Shown: positions 18,847 through 29,038, counted from the first letter of the stretch. The stretch: DNA of 64,000 nucleotides from an uncultured Lachnospiraceae bacterium (GCA_949948715.1 CATLGW010000004.1:1-64000), one strand, 5' to 3'. Made by a program: numbers and translations. The notes: generated from the sequence alone by a model not told the origin.

Positions 18847-21582
18847 ATGTTTGAAAAGAGTGGGATTCAGGATACCATACATAAATTACACAGCGACGGG
18901 GAGGCCGGGCTTTCGGCGCTGGAGGCGTCCAGGCGCCTTGCCGTAAACGGAAAGAATGAGCTGCGGGAGCCAAAGGGGAAGACGCCTCTGGAAAATTTTA
19001 TAGGGCAGCTTAACGACCCGCTGATCTATGTGCTTCTGGTGGCGGCTGTGGTGTCCGTATTTTTGAGGGAGATAAGCGATGCGGTCATCATCGGAGTGGT
19101 GGTGCTTGTGAACGCTTTGGTGGGGATGATTCAGGAGGGAAGGGCCAAGAAGGCCCTGGAGGCCTTAAAAAAGCTGACAAGCCCACAGACCACGGTGATC
19201 CGGGACGGGGTGCGCAGGGAAATTCCGGCATCGCAGCTTGTGACGGGAGACCTGGTGTGTCTGGAGGCGGGATGTCAGGTGCCCGCGGATCTGCGACTGA
19301 CCAGATCCGTCAATTTGAAGGTGGAGGAATCGGCCCTGACCGGAGAGACTCTGCCCGTGGAGAAGGACGCGCTGTTTCTGGCGGACTGTGCCAGGGAGAT
19401 TCCTCTGGGGGACAGGAGAAACATGGCCTATATGTCCACTATCGTCACCTATGGAAGAGGAGAGGGGATCGTCACCGCCGTGGGTATGAACACGGAGATC
19501 GGACGGATCGCCACTATGATCACGGAGTCCAAGGAGGAGATGACGCCTTTGCAGAAGCGCCTGGGAGAATTGGGCAAGGTGTTGAGCCTTTTGTCCCTGG
19601 CGCTGTGCGGAGCTCTGTTTTTCATCGCTGTGATACAGCAGAGGAATGCCCTGGAAATGCTGATCACCGCTCTGTCCCTGGCGGTGGCTGCGGTGCCGGA
19701 GGGGCTTCCGGCCGTGGTGACCATCTGCCTTGCCCTTTCCGTCACCAAGATGGTGAAGGTCAACACTATTGTGCGCCGTCTGCCCTCCGTGGAGACCCTG
19801 GGGGCGGTCAGCGTGGTGTGCTCCGACAAGACGGGCACCTTGACCCAGAACAGGATGTCGGTGGAAAGATGCTGGTGGGACGGCCGAATGGAGTCCCTGG
19901 GGGGACAGTGGTCGGAGGGCGCGGTGAAAGCGGCTCAAAAGTCGGAGATCGGCAGGGCTCTGGAGCACAGGGACTTTGTCCAGGGGCTGGTTCTGTGCAA
20001 TGACGCCTCTCTGGCTCAGGGTAGCCGCCTGGGTGACCCCACGGAGCTGGCGCTCTTGGATCTGGCGGCCCGGTTTGGCGTGGAGAAGGAAGGGCTGGAG
20101 ACCGCGCTGCCCCGCATGGGGGAGCTGCCCTTTGACTCGGACCGAAAGATGATGACCACCTGCCATATGCGTAAGGGGGAGCTGGCAGCCGCTCAGATTT
20201 CCCGGGAATGCGGGGGAGTGTCCTATACCAAGGGAGCGCCGGACGAGGTGCTGCGCAAATGCTGCTTTATCCGGATACGGGACAAAGTCCTGCCCATGAC
20301 GGAGCAGTACCGCAGACAGATCTTAAAGGCCGTGGAGGAGATGTCCTCGGAGGCGCTGCGGACTCTGGCGGTGGCTATGCGGGACCGGGTGAATTATCCC
20401 GTGGAGGAGCAGCTCACCTTTCTGGGGATGGTGGGAATGAGAGATCCCGCCAGGCCGGAGGCCGCGGAGGCTGTGGCCACCTTCAAGACGGCGGGAGTCA
20501 GCACGGTGATGATCACCGGAGATCATGTGGAGACCGCTTATGCCATCGGCAGGCAGCTTGGGATCGTGGATCATATGGGACAGTGCATGACCGGCAGTGA
20601 GCTGGGGATTTTGGGTGAGGAGGAGCTTAGGGAGCGGCTGGCTGACACCAGGGTTTTTGCCCGGGTGTCCCCCTCCCAGAAGGTCCGCATCGTGAAGGGA
20701 TTTAAGGATCGGGGACAGATTGTGGCCATGACGGGGGACGGCGTCAACGACGCGCCCTCCTTAAAGGCGGCGGATATCGGGATCGCCATGGGTATGACAG
20801 GCACGGATGTGGCGAAGCAGGCCTCCGACATGATTCTTACGGATGATAACTTTGCAACCATCGAGAAGGCCATCGAGGAGGGGCGGGGAGTCTATGAAAA
20901 TATACGCAAATCCGTGATATTCCTGCTGTCCTCCAATCTGGGAGAAATTTTGACCATGTTTTTGGCGGTGATCTGCGGGCTTGCCTCTCCTCTGAAATCC
21001 AGCCATATTTTATGGATTAACCTGATCACTGACACATTGCCGGCGCTGGCTCTGGGGATTGACAGAAACGACGGCAAAAGCCTGATGCAGAATGCTCCCA
21101 GAAAGTCGGATGAAAGCCTTTTTTCCAGGGGCGGGCTGGCGTGTACCTGCTTCTACGGGCTATTGATCGCGGGAATCAGTCTGGCTGCGTTTCTGATGCT
21201 GCCCTGCGCCTGGCTGAAGGTGCAGGAGCTGCCCGTGAATCTGGAGAACCTGGCCATGGTGCTGCGCCAGGATGTGCTGCTGTCCAAATCCCAGACCTAT
21301 GCTTTCACCCTGTTAGGGATGTCCCAGCTCTTTCATGCCATCGGCATGAGGGACACCCAGAAGTCGGTATTTCGCATGAACCACTGGGAGAACAAGCTGA
21401 TGCTTGCGGCGCTGGCGATGGGATTTGTCCTGCAGTTTGCGGTGACGGAGGTGCCCTTTTTGATCGACGCCTTCGGCACCTCCCATCTGTCCTGGCAGGA
21501 ATGGGGAAGGCTTGGGATTCTGGCGGCCTTTCCGCTGCTTGCCCATGAATGTATTGCGCTGCTGCAGAGAAGGCCGGGGTGA
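18847..21582 (+). CDS. Calcium-type P-type (P2) cation-transporting ATPase
   Basis: VCSDKTGTLTQNRM phosphorylation motif, TGDGVNDAPSLKAADIGIAMG hinge, 911 aa. Confidence 0.95.
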   Translation: MFEKSGIQDTIHKLHSDGEAGLSALEASRRLAVNGKNELREPKGKTPLENFIGQLNDPLIYVLLVAAVVSVFLREISDAVIIGVVVLVNALVGMIQEGRAKKALEALKKLTSPQTTVIRDGVRREIPASQLVTGDLVCLEAGCQVPADLRLTRSVNLKVEESALTGETLPVEKDALFLADCAREIPLGDRRNMAYMSTIVTYGRGEGIVTAVGMNTEIGRIATMITESKEEMTPLQKRLGELGKVLSLLSLALCGALFFIAVIQQRNALEMLITALSLAVAAVPEGLPAVVTICLALSVTKMVKVNTIVRRLPSVETLGAVSVVCSDKTGTLTQNRMSVERCWWDGRMESLGGQWSEGAVKAAQKSEIGRALEHRDFVQGLVLCNDASLAQGSRLGDPTELALLDLAARFGVEKEGLETALPRMGELPFDSDRKMMTTCHMRKGELAAAQISRECGGVSYTKGAPDEVLRKCCFIRIRDKVLPMTEQYRRQILKAVEEMSSEALRTLAVAMRDRVNYPVEEQLTFLGMVGMRDPARPEAAEAVATFKTAGVSTVMITGDHVETAYAIGRQLGIVDHMGQCMTGSELGILGEEELRERLADTRVFARVSPSQKVRIVKGFKDRGQIVAMTGDGVNDAPSLKAADIGIAMGMTGTDVAKQASDMILTDDNFATIEKAIEEGRGVYENIRKSVIFLLSSNLGEILTMFLAVICGLASPLKSSHILWINLITDTLPALALGIDRNDGKSLMQNAPRKSDESLFSRGGLACTCFYGLLIAGISLAAFLMLPCAWLKVQELPVNLENLAMVLRQDVLLSKSQTYAFTLLGMSQLFHAIGMRDTQKSVFRMNHWENKLMLAALAMGFVLQFAVTEVPFLIDAFGTSHLSWQEWGRLGILAAFPLLAHECIALLQRRPG

Positions 21583-21737
21583 CAGGCTGCCTGGGGGGAG
21601 GGGGATGTGCCGCCGAGGTACTGTAAAAAACATTAGTATTATGAATGGGAGTATGATAAGATAGTGTTAGTGCGAGGAGGGATAATTCCATATGCATTGC
21701 GATAATTGAAAGTTTACAGTTTCTTAGGGAGGAGTGG

Positions 21738-22943
21738 ATGGAATCTATGCATTCTGAAAATAACAACACGGACAATCTGGAAATAGAGATTGAGAAGAAA
21801 AAGGCGGAGTTTCTTGGTATTGAATATGATACAGAGGCCGAAAACAGCGAAGAAGAACAGGAAAGCATGGAACAGCCCTTCAATGTTGATAAGATAAGAG
21901 TTGACCAGCAAATGCTGTCCGTCAAATATATGCTGGAATTGATGGAACAGGATCTGCTTGAGTTGAACCCGGGATATCAGAGGAGGAGAGTATGGACTGA
22001 TAACAAGCGCAAGTCTTTATTGATTGAATCTCTGATATTGCGTATTCCGATTCCGGCATTTTACTTTTATGAGAATAAGGACGGAAAGTTTCAGGTTATA
22101 GACGGCCAGCAAAGGCTTGCAACCATAAAGGAATTTGTCAATGGTGATTTCAAGCTGACAGGACTGGAATATCTGGGGGCGGATTGCAACAAAAAGCGGT
22201 TCTCTGACTTGGAACAGAAATATATCCAGAGAATATACAGGACGCAGATTGCCGTCAATATTCTTGATGCCAGGTCTCCCAAAAAGGTGATTTATGAAAT
22301 TTTCCGTCGGGTGAATACCGGCGGTATGAATTTAAATCCGCAGGAAATGCGAAATGCGATTTGCAGACAGGAAGTGCGGGATTTTTTGGTCCGGAGCACA
22401 TGGAATCAAAATTATTTAATAGCCACCAGGAGAAGGGTAAAGGACGACAGGATGGATGCCCAGGAGCTGGTTTTGCGGTTTTACGCTTTTTATATGGCTT
22501 ACGATTTTGAGAGGGAAGAATTGCAGTATAATTCTCCCAATATAGCTGAAATGCTGGATGCGGCGATTGAAAAATTGAATGATATGCCGCCGGAAGAGAG
22601 AGAGAAGCTGTATAAAATCTTCGACACGGCCATGGAGCGGGCTTATGAGGCCTTTGGAAAATATGCCTTTTCAAAGATATACCGATCAGGCGGCGAGATA
22701 ATGAGAAACATGGATTATATCAACAAATCTTTGTTTTCTTCCTTTTCCGTTCTTTTGGCTCATTCCAAATATGACGGCGTGAAAATCGAGGAATGCCGGG
22801 ATCAATTATTGTATACATTGGCGGATGCATTGCAGAACTATTACTACACCAACTCTATAACAATCGGCACGGGAGACCGGCGGAATGTGTATGCAAACTT
22901 TGGATATTCCAGGGAGGTATTGGAGAAATGCCTGGTGCAATGA
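21738..22943 (+). CDS. DUF262-domain protein (ParB/Srx-like fold, GmrSD-N type, no HNH/DUF1524 seen)
   Basis: DLLELNPGYQRRRVWTDNKRKSLLIESLILRIPIPAFYFYENKDGKFQVIDGQQRLATIKEF; DGQQRL motif intact. Confidence 0.88.
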   Translation: MESMHSENNNTDNLEIEIEKKKAEFLGIEYDTEAENSEEEQESMEQPFNVDKIRVDQQMLSVKYMLELMEQDLLELNPGYQRRRVWTDNKRKSLLIESLILRIPIPAFYFYENKDGKFQVIDGQQRLATIKEFVNGDFKLTGLEYLGADCNKKRFSDLEQKYIQRIYRTQIAVNILDARSPKKVIYEIFRRVNTGGMNLNPQEMRNAICRQEVRDFLVRSTWNQNYLIATRRRVKDDRMDAQELVLRFYAFYMAYDFEREELQYNSPNIAEMLDAAIEKLNDMPPEEREKLYKIFDTAMERAYEAFGKYAFSKIYRSGGEIMRNMDYINKSLFSSFSVLLAHSKYDGVKIEECRDQLLYTLADALQNYYYTNSITIGTGDRRNVYANFGYSREVLEKCLVQ

Positions 22944-24052
22944 TCGATAAGATAGTATTGAAAAATTTCAAATGCCATAAAGATTTCGAGGCACAGATGC
23001 GTAATTTGAATATATTGACAGGGAGCAACGCTTCGGGTAAATCCAGTCTGGTACAGGCGGTGCTGCTGGCATTTAAAGGCTGGGAAAGCAGTGAAAAGAG
23101 GCAGGTGAGCACTAATAAGGTGTTTGGTGTGAATCTTGGTATTCCTATCAATATTGTGTCGGAGGAACTGGAACAGAAAGATATTGAGATCGGGCTGTTC
23201 ATGGAAGGGATTGAAAACAGGATTGTTTTGGACCTTCCGGAGGATAATGAGGAAATCTATTTGAACATCCGCAATTATGAGGAGATTGTGGAACAAAAGA
23301 CGCTTCGCAGAAATTTGGACAAAATACGCCTTTTCTTTTTGAACGCGGAACGGCAGGGTCCCCGAATCGTTTCCTTTATTCGGGAGGAGATGCCGTTTTC
23401 GGTAGGTACAGCCGGGGAGAATACAGGATTTATATTGAGCGAGATGGACAAAAACCAAAAGCGGAAAGGCGGACTCCGGCTGCCTGAGGCACTGAAAATT
23501 TCTGATATTGACAGGTTTTCGGCTAATTGCGAGGCTTGGCTTAATTTAATTGTTCCCGAAACAAGACTGCGGTACAGTGTGGATTTGGAAAAGAATTTTA
23601 CCACGCTTATGATGCAGAATCAGGGTGAATTTCATTTACCTGTGGCGACAGGGTTTGGTATCTCTTATGTGCTGCCTGTTGTGGTACAGGCGTTAGCGGC
23701 CAGTGCTGTCGGAGATTCTTTGCTGATCATTGAAAATCCGGAAGCGCATTTACACCCTTTAAGCCAGTCAAGACTTGGAAAATTTTTGTCACTGGTTGGG
23801 GCAAACGGAGTTCAAATCATTTTGGAAACGCACAGTGAGCATATTATAGACGGCTGTCGGATTCAGGCTGCTAAAGAAAAGCAATGTGAGAATATGCAGA
23901 TCCTGTTTTTTGAGAAGAAAGACAATGACAGTGTATGCTCACAGATTAAGATACAGGAAAACGGCGAGCTGGAGACTTGGCCCGAAGGATTTTTTGATCA
24001 GAAACGGTTGGATTTACGAGAGTTGCTGGAGATAAGAAGATGTGGAAATTAG
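22928..24052 (+). CDS. AAA/ABC-class ATPase (RecF/OLD-like, DUF3696-type)
   Basis: LKNFKCHKDFEAQMRNLNILTGSNASGKSSLVQAVLLAF, LLIIENPEAHLHP Walker B, ETHSEHIIDG; overlaps upstream stop (start 22928 or ATGA at 22940). Confidence 0.88.
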   Translation: MPGAMIDKIVLKNFKCHKDFEAQMRNLNILTGSNASGKSSLVQAVLLAFKGWESSEKRQVSTNKVFGVNLGIPINIVSEELEQKDIEIGLFMEGIENRIVLDLPEDNEEIYLNIRNYEEIVEQKTLRRNLDKIRLFFLNAERQGPRIVSFIREEMPFSVGTAGENTGFILSEMDKNQKRKGGLRLPEALKISDIDRFSANCEAWLNLIVPETRLRYSVDLEKNFTTLMMQNQGEFHLPVATGFGISYVLPVVVQALAASAVGDSLLIIENPEAHLHPLSQSRLGKFLSLVGANGVQIILETHSEHIIDGCRIQAAKEKQCENMQILFFEKKDNDSVCSQIKIQENGELETWPEGFFDQKRLDLRELLEIRRCGN

Positions 24053-24894
24053 ATTTCTATGTATTGCCGCCCGATCGATACGGGGACCTGAATGATGACA
24101 TTATCCTTGATTTTGATGAAAAGGCAAGATATTTAAGTGAAAGGGAAAATCTATATGTTCCGGATTCGATATTTTCCCAGGAGGACAGGGACGGTTTAAC
24201 TCTGGAGGATTTCCTTTTTGTGAATGAGCAAAGCGACAGTTCGGCCTTGCTTAGGGAAATAATTTTGAAGCAGAGAATGTGCTCCGATACATATGATGAA
24301 ATAGAGGAAAAAGCGGAATACGGGTATTTGCCTGTGAGCACTGTCGACATACCGGAAGAAACCGCACCTTTATGCGTTGGAAGAGTCAGGGATATCGAAG
24401 AAGAAAAATGCAGGAAGGTCAATGATGTGGTAAGGATAAAGCGCTTGTATATTGTAAGCACAGATAACTATAGTGTTTATGAAGACAGGGCGAGAGTCTG
24501 CTACCCTGATCTTTTTTTTCATGATGACGCTTTTTTGTATGCTTCCGAGATGGGGAGTTGTATGGATATGGCGGAAGAATTGTCAAGACACCTGGCTGCA
24601 CTGAATGATGCTGGCAGAAGCTTATATTTATATTATGGTCAGAATGAAAAGTCCGCATTATCAGAGCTTAAAGCAAAATATAAGATAGAATGTTCGGGAA
24701 AGGGCTCTAATGAAGGAGAGAGCTACAATAAGGAGATCACATATGGAAAACAGTCCTATCAATTGACTTGCAATCCTCATACAAAGCTTCATGGCAAGAG
24801 AACGGATGAACGGATTTATTTCTGTTGGGGACGCATCGAAATTGAAAGCCACAAAATTATAATTGTGCGCATTGGCGGACATTGGAAAAAATAA
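24040..24894 (+). CDS. Protein of unknown function, third gene of DUF262-ATPase cassette
   Basis: 284 aa, ATG overlaps ATPase stop by 13 bp; C-terminus NPHTKLHGKRTDERIYFCWGRIEIESHKIIIVRIGGHWKK. Confidence 0.8.
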   Translation: MWKLDFYVLPPDRYGDLNDDIILDFDEKARYLSERENLYVPDSIFSQEDRDGLTLEDFLFVNEQSDSSALLREIILKQRMCSDTYDEIEEKAEYGYLPVSTVDIPEETAPLCVGRVRDIEEEKCRKVNDVVRIKRLYIVSTDNYSVYEDRARVCYPDLFFHDDAFLYASEMGSCMDMAEELSRHLAALNDAGRSLYLYYGQNEKSALSELKAKYKIECSGKGSNEGESYNKEITYGKQSYQLTCNPHTKLHGKRTDERIYFCWGRIEIESHKIIIVRIGGHWKK

Positions 24895-24943
24895 CTAATC
24901 GTGCGCGGCCACAGGGAAAAACGCGGCCAGAGGAGAAAAGTGG

Positions 24944-24972
24944 TGGACAGATATGACCTCTTGTAGTATGAT
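24944..24972 (+). promoter_or_regulatory. Sigma-A-like promoter for trpS (TGGACA-N17-TATGAT)
   Basis: 5/6 matches in both boxes with 17-bp spacer; ~120 bp upstream of trpS ATG. Confidence 0.5.
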
Positions 24973-25014
24973 GAAAATGTTTCTGGCGTAGGAATTTCTT
25001 AAGGTGTTTGAATT

Positions 25015-25048
25015 GGTATGTCTGCTTCATATGGACATGCCTCTTTTT
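25015..25048 (+). terminator. Terminator-like hairpin in trpS leader (possible attenuator)
   Basis: GGTATGTC / GACATGCC 8-bp stem (one GU) followed by TCTTTTT, between the putative promoter and trpS. Confidence 0.45.
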
Positions 25049-25091
25049 CACACACAGGAGAAGTTTCAACATTTATAAAAGGAGTACGGAA

Positions 25092-26174
25092 ATGGACAAG
25101 ATTATTTTGACGGGAGACAGGCCCACGGGAAGACTGCATGTGGGGCATTATGTGGGCTCTCTGCGCAGACGTGTGGAGCTGCAGAATTCCGGGGAATATA
25201 AGAAAAACTTTATTATGATTGCGGACGCCCAGGCTCTCACGGACAATATTGAGAATCCGGAGAAGGTGCGGCAGAATATTATCGAGGTGGCTCTGGATTA
25301 CATGGCCTGCGGCCTGGATCCGATAAAGTCCACCCTCTTTATCCAGTCTCAGATTTCGGAGCTGTGCGAGCTGACCTTCTACTATATGGATCTGGTGACG
25401 GTGGCCCGGCTGCAGAGGAACCCCACCGTAAAGAGCGAGATTCAGATGCGCAATTTTGAGGCCAGCATCCCGGTGGGATTTTTTACCTATCCCATCAGCC
25501 AGGCGGCGGATATCACGGCTTTCAAGGCCACCACGGTGCCGGTGGGCAGCGATCAGCTCCCCATGATCGAGCAGACCAGGGAGATCGTGCACAAGTTCAA
25601 CACGGTGTACGCCCCCGTTTTGGTGGAGCCTGCGGCGTTGGTGCCAAAGAGCGAGGCCTGCCAGAGGCTTCCGGGCATAGACGGGAAGGCGAAGATGAGC
25701 AAGTCTCTGGGCAACTGCATCTATCTGGCGGACAGCGCCGACGAGGTCCGAACCAAAATTATGAGTATGTATACGGATCCCCTGCACCTGCAGGTCAGTG
25801 ATCCCGGCCATCTGGAGGGCAACACGGTGTTCATCTATCTGGACGCTTTCTGCAGACAGGAGCATTTTGAGCGGTATCTGCCGGAGTACGGCAGCCTGGA
25901 CGAGCTGAAGGCCCATTACCAGAGGGGCGGTCTGGGAGATGTGAAGGTGAAGCGGTTCCTGATCAATGTGATGCAGGAGGTCCTGGAGCCCATCCGCACC
26001 CGCAGGAAAGAGCTGGAAAAGGACATTCCGGCGGTCTATGAAATCCTGAAAAAGGGCAGCGAGGAGGCGCGACAGGCGGCGGCGCAGACGCTCTCCGAGG
26101 TGAAAACCGCCATGCGCATCAACTACTTTGAGGATCAGGAGCTGATCCGCGCTCAGAGCGCACGGTATGAATAG
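25092..26174 (+). CDS. trpS: Tryptophanyl-tRNA synthetase
   Basis: [39 protein letters not shown]; start at ATG 25092 after RBS aaaggag. Confidence 0.95.
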   Translation: MDKIILTGDRPTGRLHVGHYVGSLRRRVELQNSGEYKKNFIMIADAQALTDNIENPEKVRQNIIEVALDYMACGLDPIKSTLFIQSQISELCELTFYYMDLVTVARLQRNPTVKSEIQMRNFEASIPVGFFTYPISQAADITAFKATTVPVGSDQLPMIEQTREIVHKFNTVYAPVLVEPAALVPKSEACQRLPGIDGKAKMSKSLGNCIYLADSADEVRTKIMSMYTDPLHLQVSDPGHLEGNTVFIYLDAFCRQEHFERYLPEYGSLDELKAHYQRGGLGDVKVKRFLINVMQEVLEPIRTRRKELEKDIPAVYEILKKGSEEARQAAAQTLSEVKTAMRINYFEDQELIRAQSARYE

Positions 26175-26180
26175 GAGCAG

Positions 26181-27347
26181 ATGAAAGAAACTATAAAAGT
26201 ATTTACACCCAGGGGGTACACAGAGATGAGGTCTGAGGAAAACATGACGGGGGAAGACCGGACCGAAGAAAAACGGGACAGGGAACATCAGGCTGAAGAA
26301 ACCCCAGGCGGCGGATACGCAAAAAAGGAGGAGCCTCTATCGGAAGACGGGGGAGAACCCAAAGGGCATACCGCCCGGAAAACCGGCGGGCAAACCAAGG
26401 GGAAAGCGCAGGGCAAATCCGGAAAAGGAAAGTCGGGCGGCGGGCAGTCCAGGGTGCTGGAGTTTCTTGCCGACGAAGAGTTTTATGACGAGGAGTGGGA
26501 GGAGCCTGACCGGGACGATGGGGAGGAAAAGGGCTCCGGCTCCGCGTTGAATGTGCTGACCTTCGGCGTTTTGATCGTTTTGGCGGTATTGGTCTGCACT
26601 CTGGTGTGGGTGTTGACCCACAGGGAGAAGGAAAAGGGGGAGAGCGGGCTGCCGGAAAGCAACACGGAGGTATCCTCCGAGCTTCCGTCCGGTCCGTCTG
26701 AGCCGGAGGGCGGGCCCTCTGACAGTATGCCCGCCCAGGGACAGCAGCCGGCGGGAGCGGACGGCGAGGTATCGTCGGACGCCGGGGCGGGAAGCGCCGT
26801 TTCCGGCGGGACGGAAATGGCGGAAGATCCCGTGTCGGGGGACGCCTCCATGACTTTTGTGGATGTGAAGGAGGACGTCACCGCAAAGGATGTGACCAAT
26901 TTGCGCTCGGTGCCCAGCACGGAGGACTCGGATAACATATTGACTCAGCTTATGAACGGAGAGACCTTGACGCGCACCGGTATCAACGAGAGCACGGGCT
27001 GGTCCAGGCTTTCCTGGAACGGACAGACGGTCTATGCCGTGACGCAGTTTTTGACCGCGGATTTGAGCTACAAGCCTCCGGTGAGCCAGTCGGATCCCAA
27101 CCGTGTCACCACCATGGACGGCAGGGTGATTATTTTTATGGATTGCGACGATACGGTGACGCCCAAGGAGTATGTAAATCTGCGGACGGAGCCCAGTACA
27201 TCCCAGGGGGAGACCACGGTCAGGGCGCAGCTATACAACGGCGAGCAGGCCCATAGAACAGGATACAGTCCGGATTCGGGGTGGTCCCGGGTGGAATATG
27301 ACGGCCAGGTACTCTATGTGGTAACCAGCTATGTGATCAATCCATAA
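26181..27347 (+). CDS. Membrane-anchored protein with two SH3-like (SH3b) repeats
   Basis: Single TM LTFGVLIVLAVLVCTLVWVL; paired VTAKDVTNLRSVPSTED.../VTPKEYVNLRTEPSTSQ... modules. Confidence 0.8.
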   Translation: MKETIKVFTPRGYTEMRSEENMTGEDRTEEKRDREHQAEETPGGGYAKKEEPLSEDGGEPKGHTARKTGGQTKGKAQGKSGKGKSGGGQSRVLEFLADEEFYDEEWEEPDRDDGEEKGSGSALNVLTFGVLIVLAVLVCTLVWVLTHREKEKGESGLPESNTEVSSELPSGPSEPEGGPSDSMPAQGQQPAGADGEVSSDAGAGSAVSGGTEMAEDPVSGDASMTFVDVKEDVTAKDVTNLRSVPSTEDSDNILTQLMNGETLTRTGINESTGWSRLSWNGQTVYAVTQFLTADLSYKPPVSQSDPNRVTTMDGRVIIFMDCDDTVTPKEYVNLRTEPSTSQGETTVRAQLYNGEQAHRTGYSPDSGWSRVEYDGQVLYVVTSYVINP

Positions 27348-27424
27348 TTTGACGTAAGACAGAATAAAATTCACACAGTCGGAGACAATAGTCCCAAAGC
27401 TTTGAGAAGGAGAGTGGCGGGATT

Positions 27425-28462
27425 ATGAATCGGAGTGATAATCAAAGATTGGGGAGATCCAGCGTGAAGCTGGGTTGTGACGTCTATATTAACAGCAGTG
27501 CCAGCGTGGTGGGCAAGAAGGAAGGAGAGGGCCCGTTGGGACTGCTGTTTGATATGGTGGGACAGGATGATCTGTTTGGGTGCAGCACCTGGGAGGAGGC
27601 GGAGAGCAGCCTGCAGAAGGATGCCGTCTATCTGGCCTTGGAGAAGGCCAAGCTGAAGGCCGAGGATATTTCCTATATTTTTGCGGGTGACCTGTTGGGT
27701 CAATCTATTGCGACCTCCTTTGGCATCGCCTCCTACAACATTCCCCTTTTGGGGGTGTACGGGGCCTGCTCCACCTGCGGGGAATCCCTTACATTGGGGG
27801 CCATGGCCATTGCGGGGGGATATGGGGACAAGGTGCTGTGCGTTACCTCCAGCCATTTTGCCAGCGCGGAGAAGGAGTTTCGTTTTCCCCTGGAGTACGG
27901 AAGCCAGAGGCCCCTCTCCGCAAGCTGGACGGTGACAGGCAGCGGAGCCTTTGTGGTCAGCGGGGAAAATGCCCGGGGGACGGCCAGAGCGCGCATTGTG
28001 GGAATGACGGTGGGAAAGATTGTGGATTATGGTCTGAAGGACTCCATGAATATGGGAGCCTGTATGGCCCCTGCGGCGGCGGATACCCTGGAGAGGCATT
28101 TTGTAGACTGGAACAGTCAGCCGGGAGATTATGACAAGATTATAACGGGGGACCTGGGATCTGTGGGGCAGACCGTGCTCTTTGATCTGATGAGAGAGAA
28201 GGGTTATGATATCTCCTCCGTGCACATGGACTGCGGAATCGAGATTTTCGATGCCCAGTCCCAGGATACCCACGCCGGAGGGAGCGGCTGCGGCTGCAGT
28301 GCCGTCACACTGTCAGCGTATATTTTAAAGCAGCTTGAGGAGGGCAACTGGAAGAAGGTGCTGTTTATGCCCACGGGCGCCCTGTTAAGCAAGACCAGTT
28401 TCAACGAGGGCCAGAGCGTGCCGGGGATAGCCCACGGCCTGGTGCTTGAGCATATAGAGTAG
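27425..28462 (+). CDS. spoVAD: Stage V sporulation protein AD
   Basis: Thiolase-like SpoVAD signature: DLLGQSIATSFGIASYNIPLLGVYGACSTCGESLTLGAM...SSHFASAEKEFRFPLEYGSQRP. Confidence 0.93.
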   Translation: MNRSDNQRLGRSSVKLGCDVYINSSASVVGKKEGEGPLGLLFDMVGQDDLFGCSTWEEAESSLQKDAVYLALEKAKLKAEDISYIFAGDLLGQSIATSFGIASYNIPLLGVYGACSTCGESLTLGAMAIAGGYGDKVLCVTSSHFASAEKEFRFPLEYGSQRPLSASWTVTGSGAFVVSGENARGTARARIVGMTVGKIVDYGLKDSMNMGACMAPAAADTLERHFVDWNSQPGDYDKIITGDLGSVGQTVLFDLMREKGYDISSVHMDCGIEIFDAQSQDTHAGGSGCGCSAVTLSAYILKQLEEGNWKKVLFMPTGALLSKTSFNEGQSVPGIAHGLVLEHIE

Positions 28463-28585
28463 CAAAAGCGGTAGGGAGCAGCCGTGGAAAAATCTGTTGC
28501 ATTGGCGGGGACGAACTGCTAAAATGGTTACAGCTTCCCTATCTTACGGGTGTGGGGAGCAATAGAACAAAAAGCGGGTGATCCC

Positions 28586-28831
28586 ATGCGCAGAATGGAA
28601 TTTAAGATGGAAAGGCCGGGACTTTTGTCCGTGGGTCAGAAGATTACGGTGACGGAGGGGCTGCTCCCCAGCAATTATTACTACATCATAGATCCGGCGC
28701 TGGCCATGTCGCCCAATGTCCCCTTTCGCAGCCGCCTGCTCAGCAGGGAGGGTGTGGTGGCGGACATTGTAGAAAACGCCAGGGGATTTTATGTGACTGC
28801 GGAATTTGACGAGCCGGAGGTCGGCGGCTGA
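28586..28831 (+). CDS. Small conserved hypothetical protein
   Basis: ATG 28586, 81 aa, MRRMEFKMERPGLLSVGQKITVTEGLLPSNYYYIIDPALAMS. Confidence 0.6.
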   Translation: MRRMEFKMERPGLLSVGQKITVTEGLLPSNYYYIIDPALAMSPNVPFRSRLLSREGVVADIVENARGFYVTAEFDEPEVGG

Positions 28832-28922
28832 TATTTACCCGGTCCTCCCGCTCCCCGGCGGATATGCGCGATACCCGCATTTACCATGGGATTCCGGCTA
28901 AGAAACGTCAAGAATTGTTTTT

Positions 28923-29038
28923 ACAGCATCTGCCCGGACAGCGCCCGGGACAGTATCCGGCTATGCCTTTTTGACGGATATTGTTCTGTCGGTATTGGCG
29001 CCGGGAGGGCGGATGCGGAACTAAAAAGGAGAGAAAAA
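28923..29038 (+). promoter_or_regulatory. Structured leader element upstream of RidA-family gene
   Basis: ACAGCATCTGCCCGGACAGCGCCC...GGCGCCGGGAGGGCGGATGCGGAACTAAAAAGGAGAGAAAAA-ATG; homologous to 44223-44340. Confidence 0.75.

Noticed and set aside
24895-25091. T-box riboswitch upstream of trpS
   Set aside because: No recognisable T-box core (TGGNACCGCG-like) and the leader from the putative promoter is only ~115 nt.
24999-26288. 429-aa minus-strand ORF opposite trpS
   Set aside because: Shadow ORF; plus strand encodes a clear TrpS.
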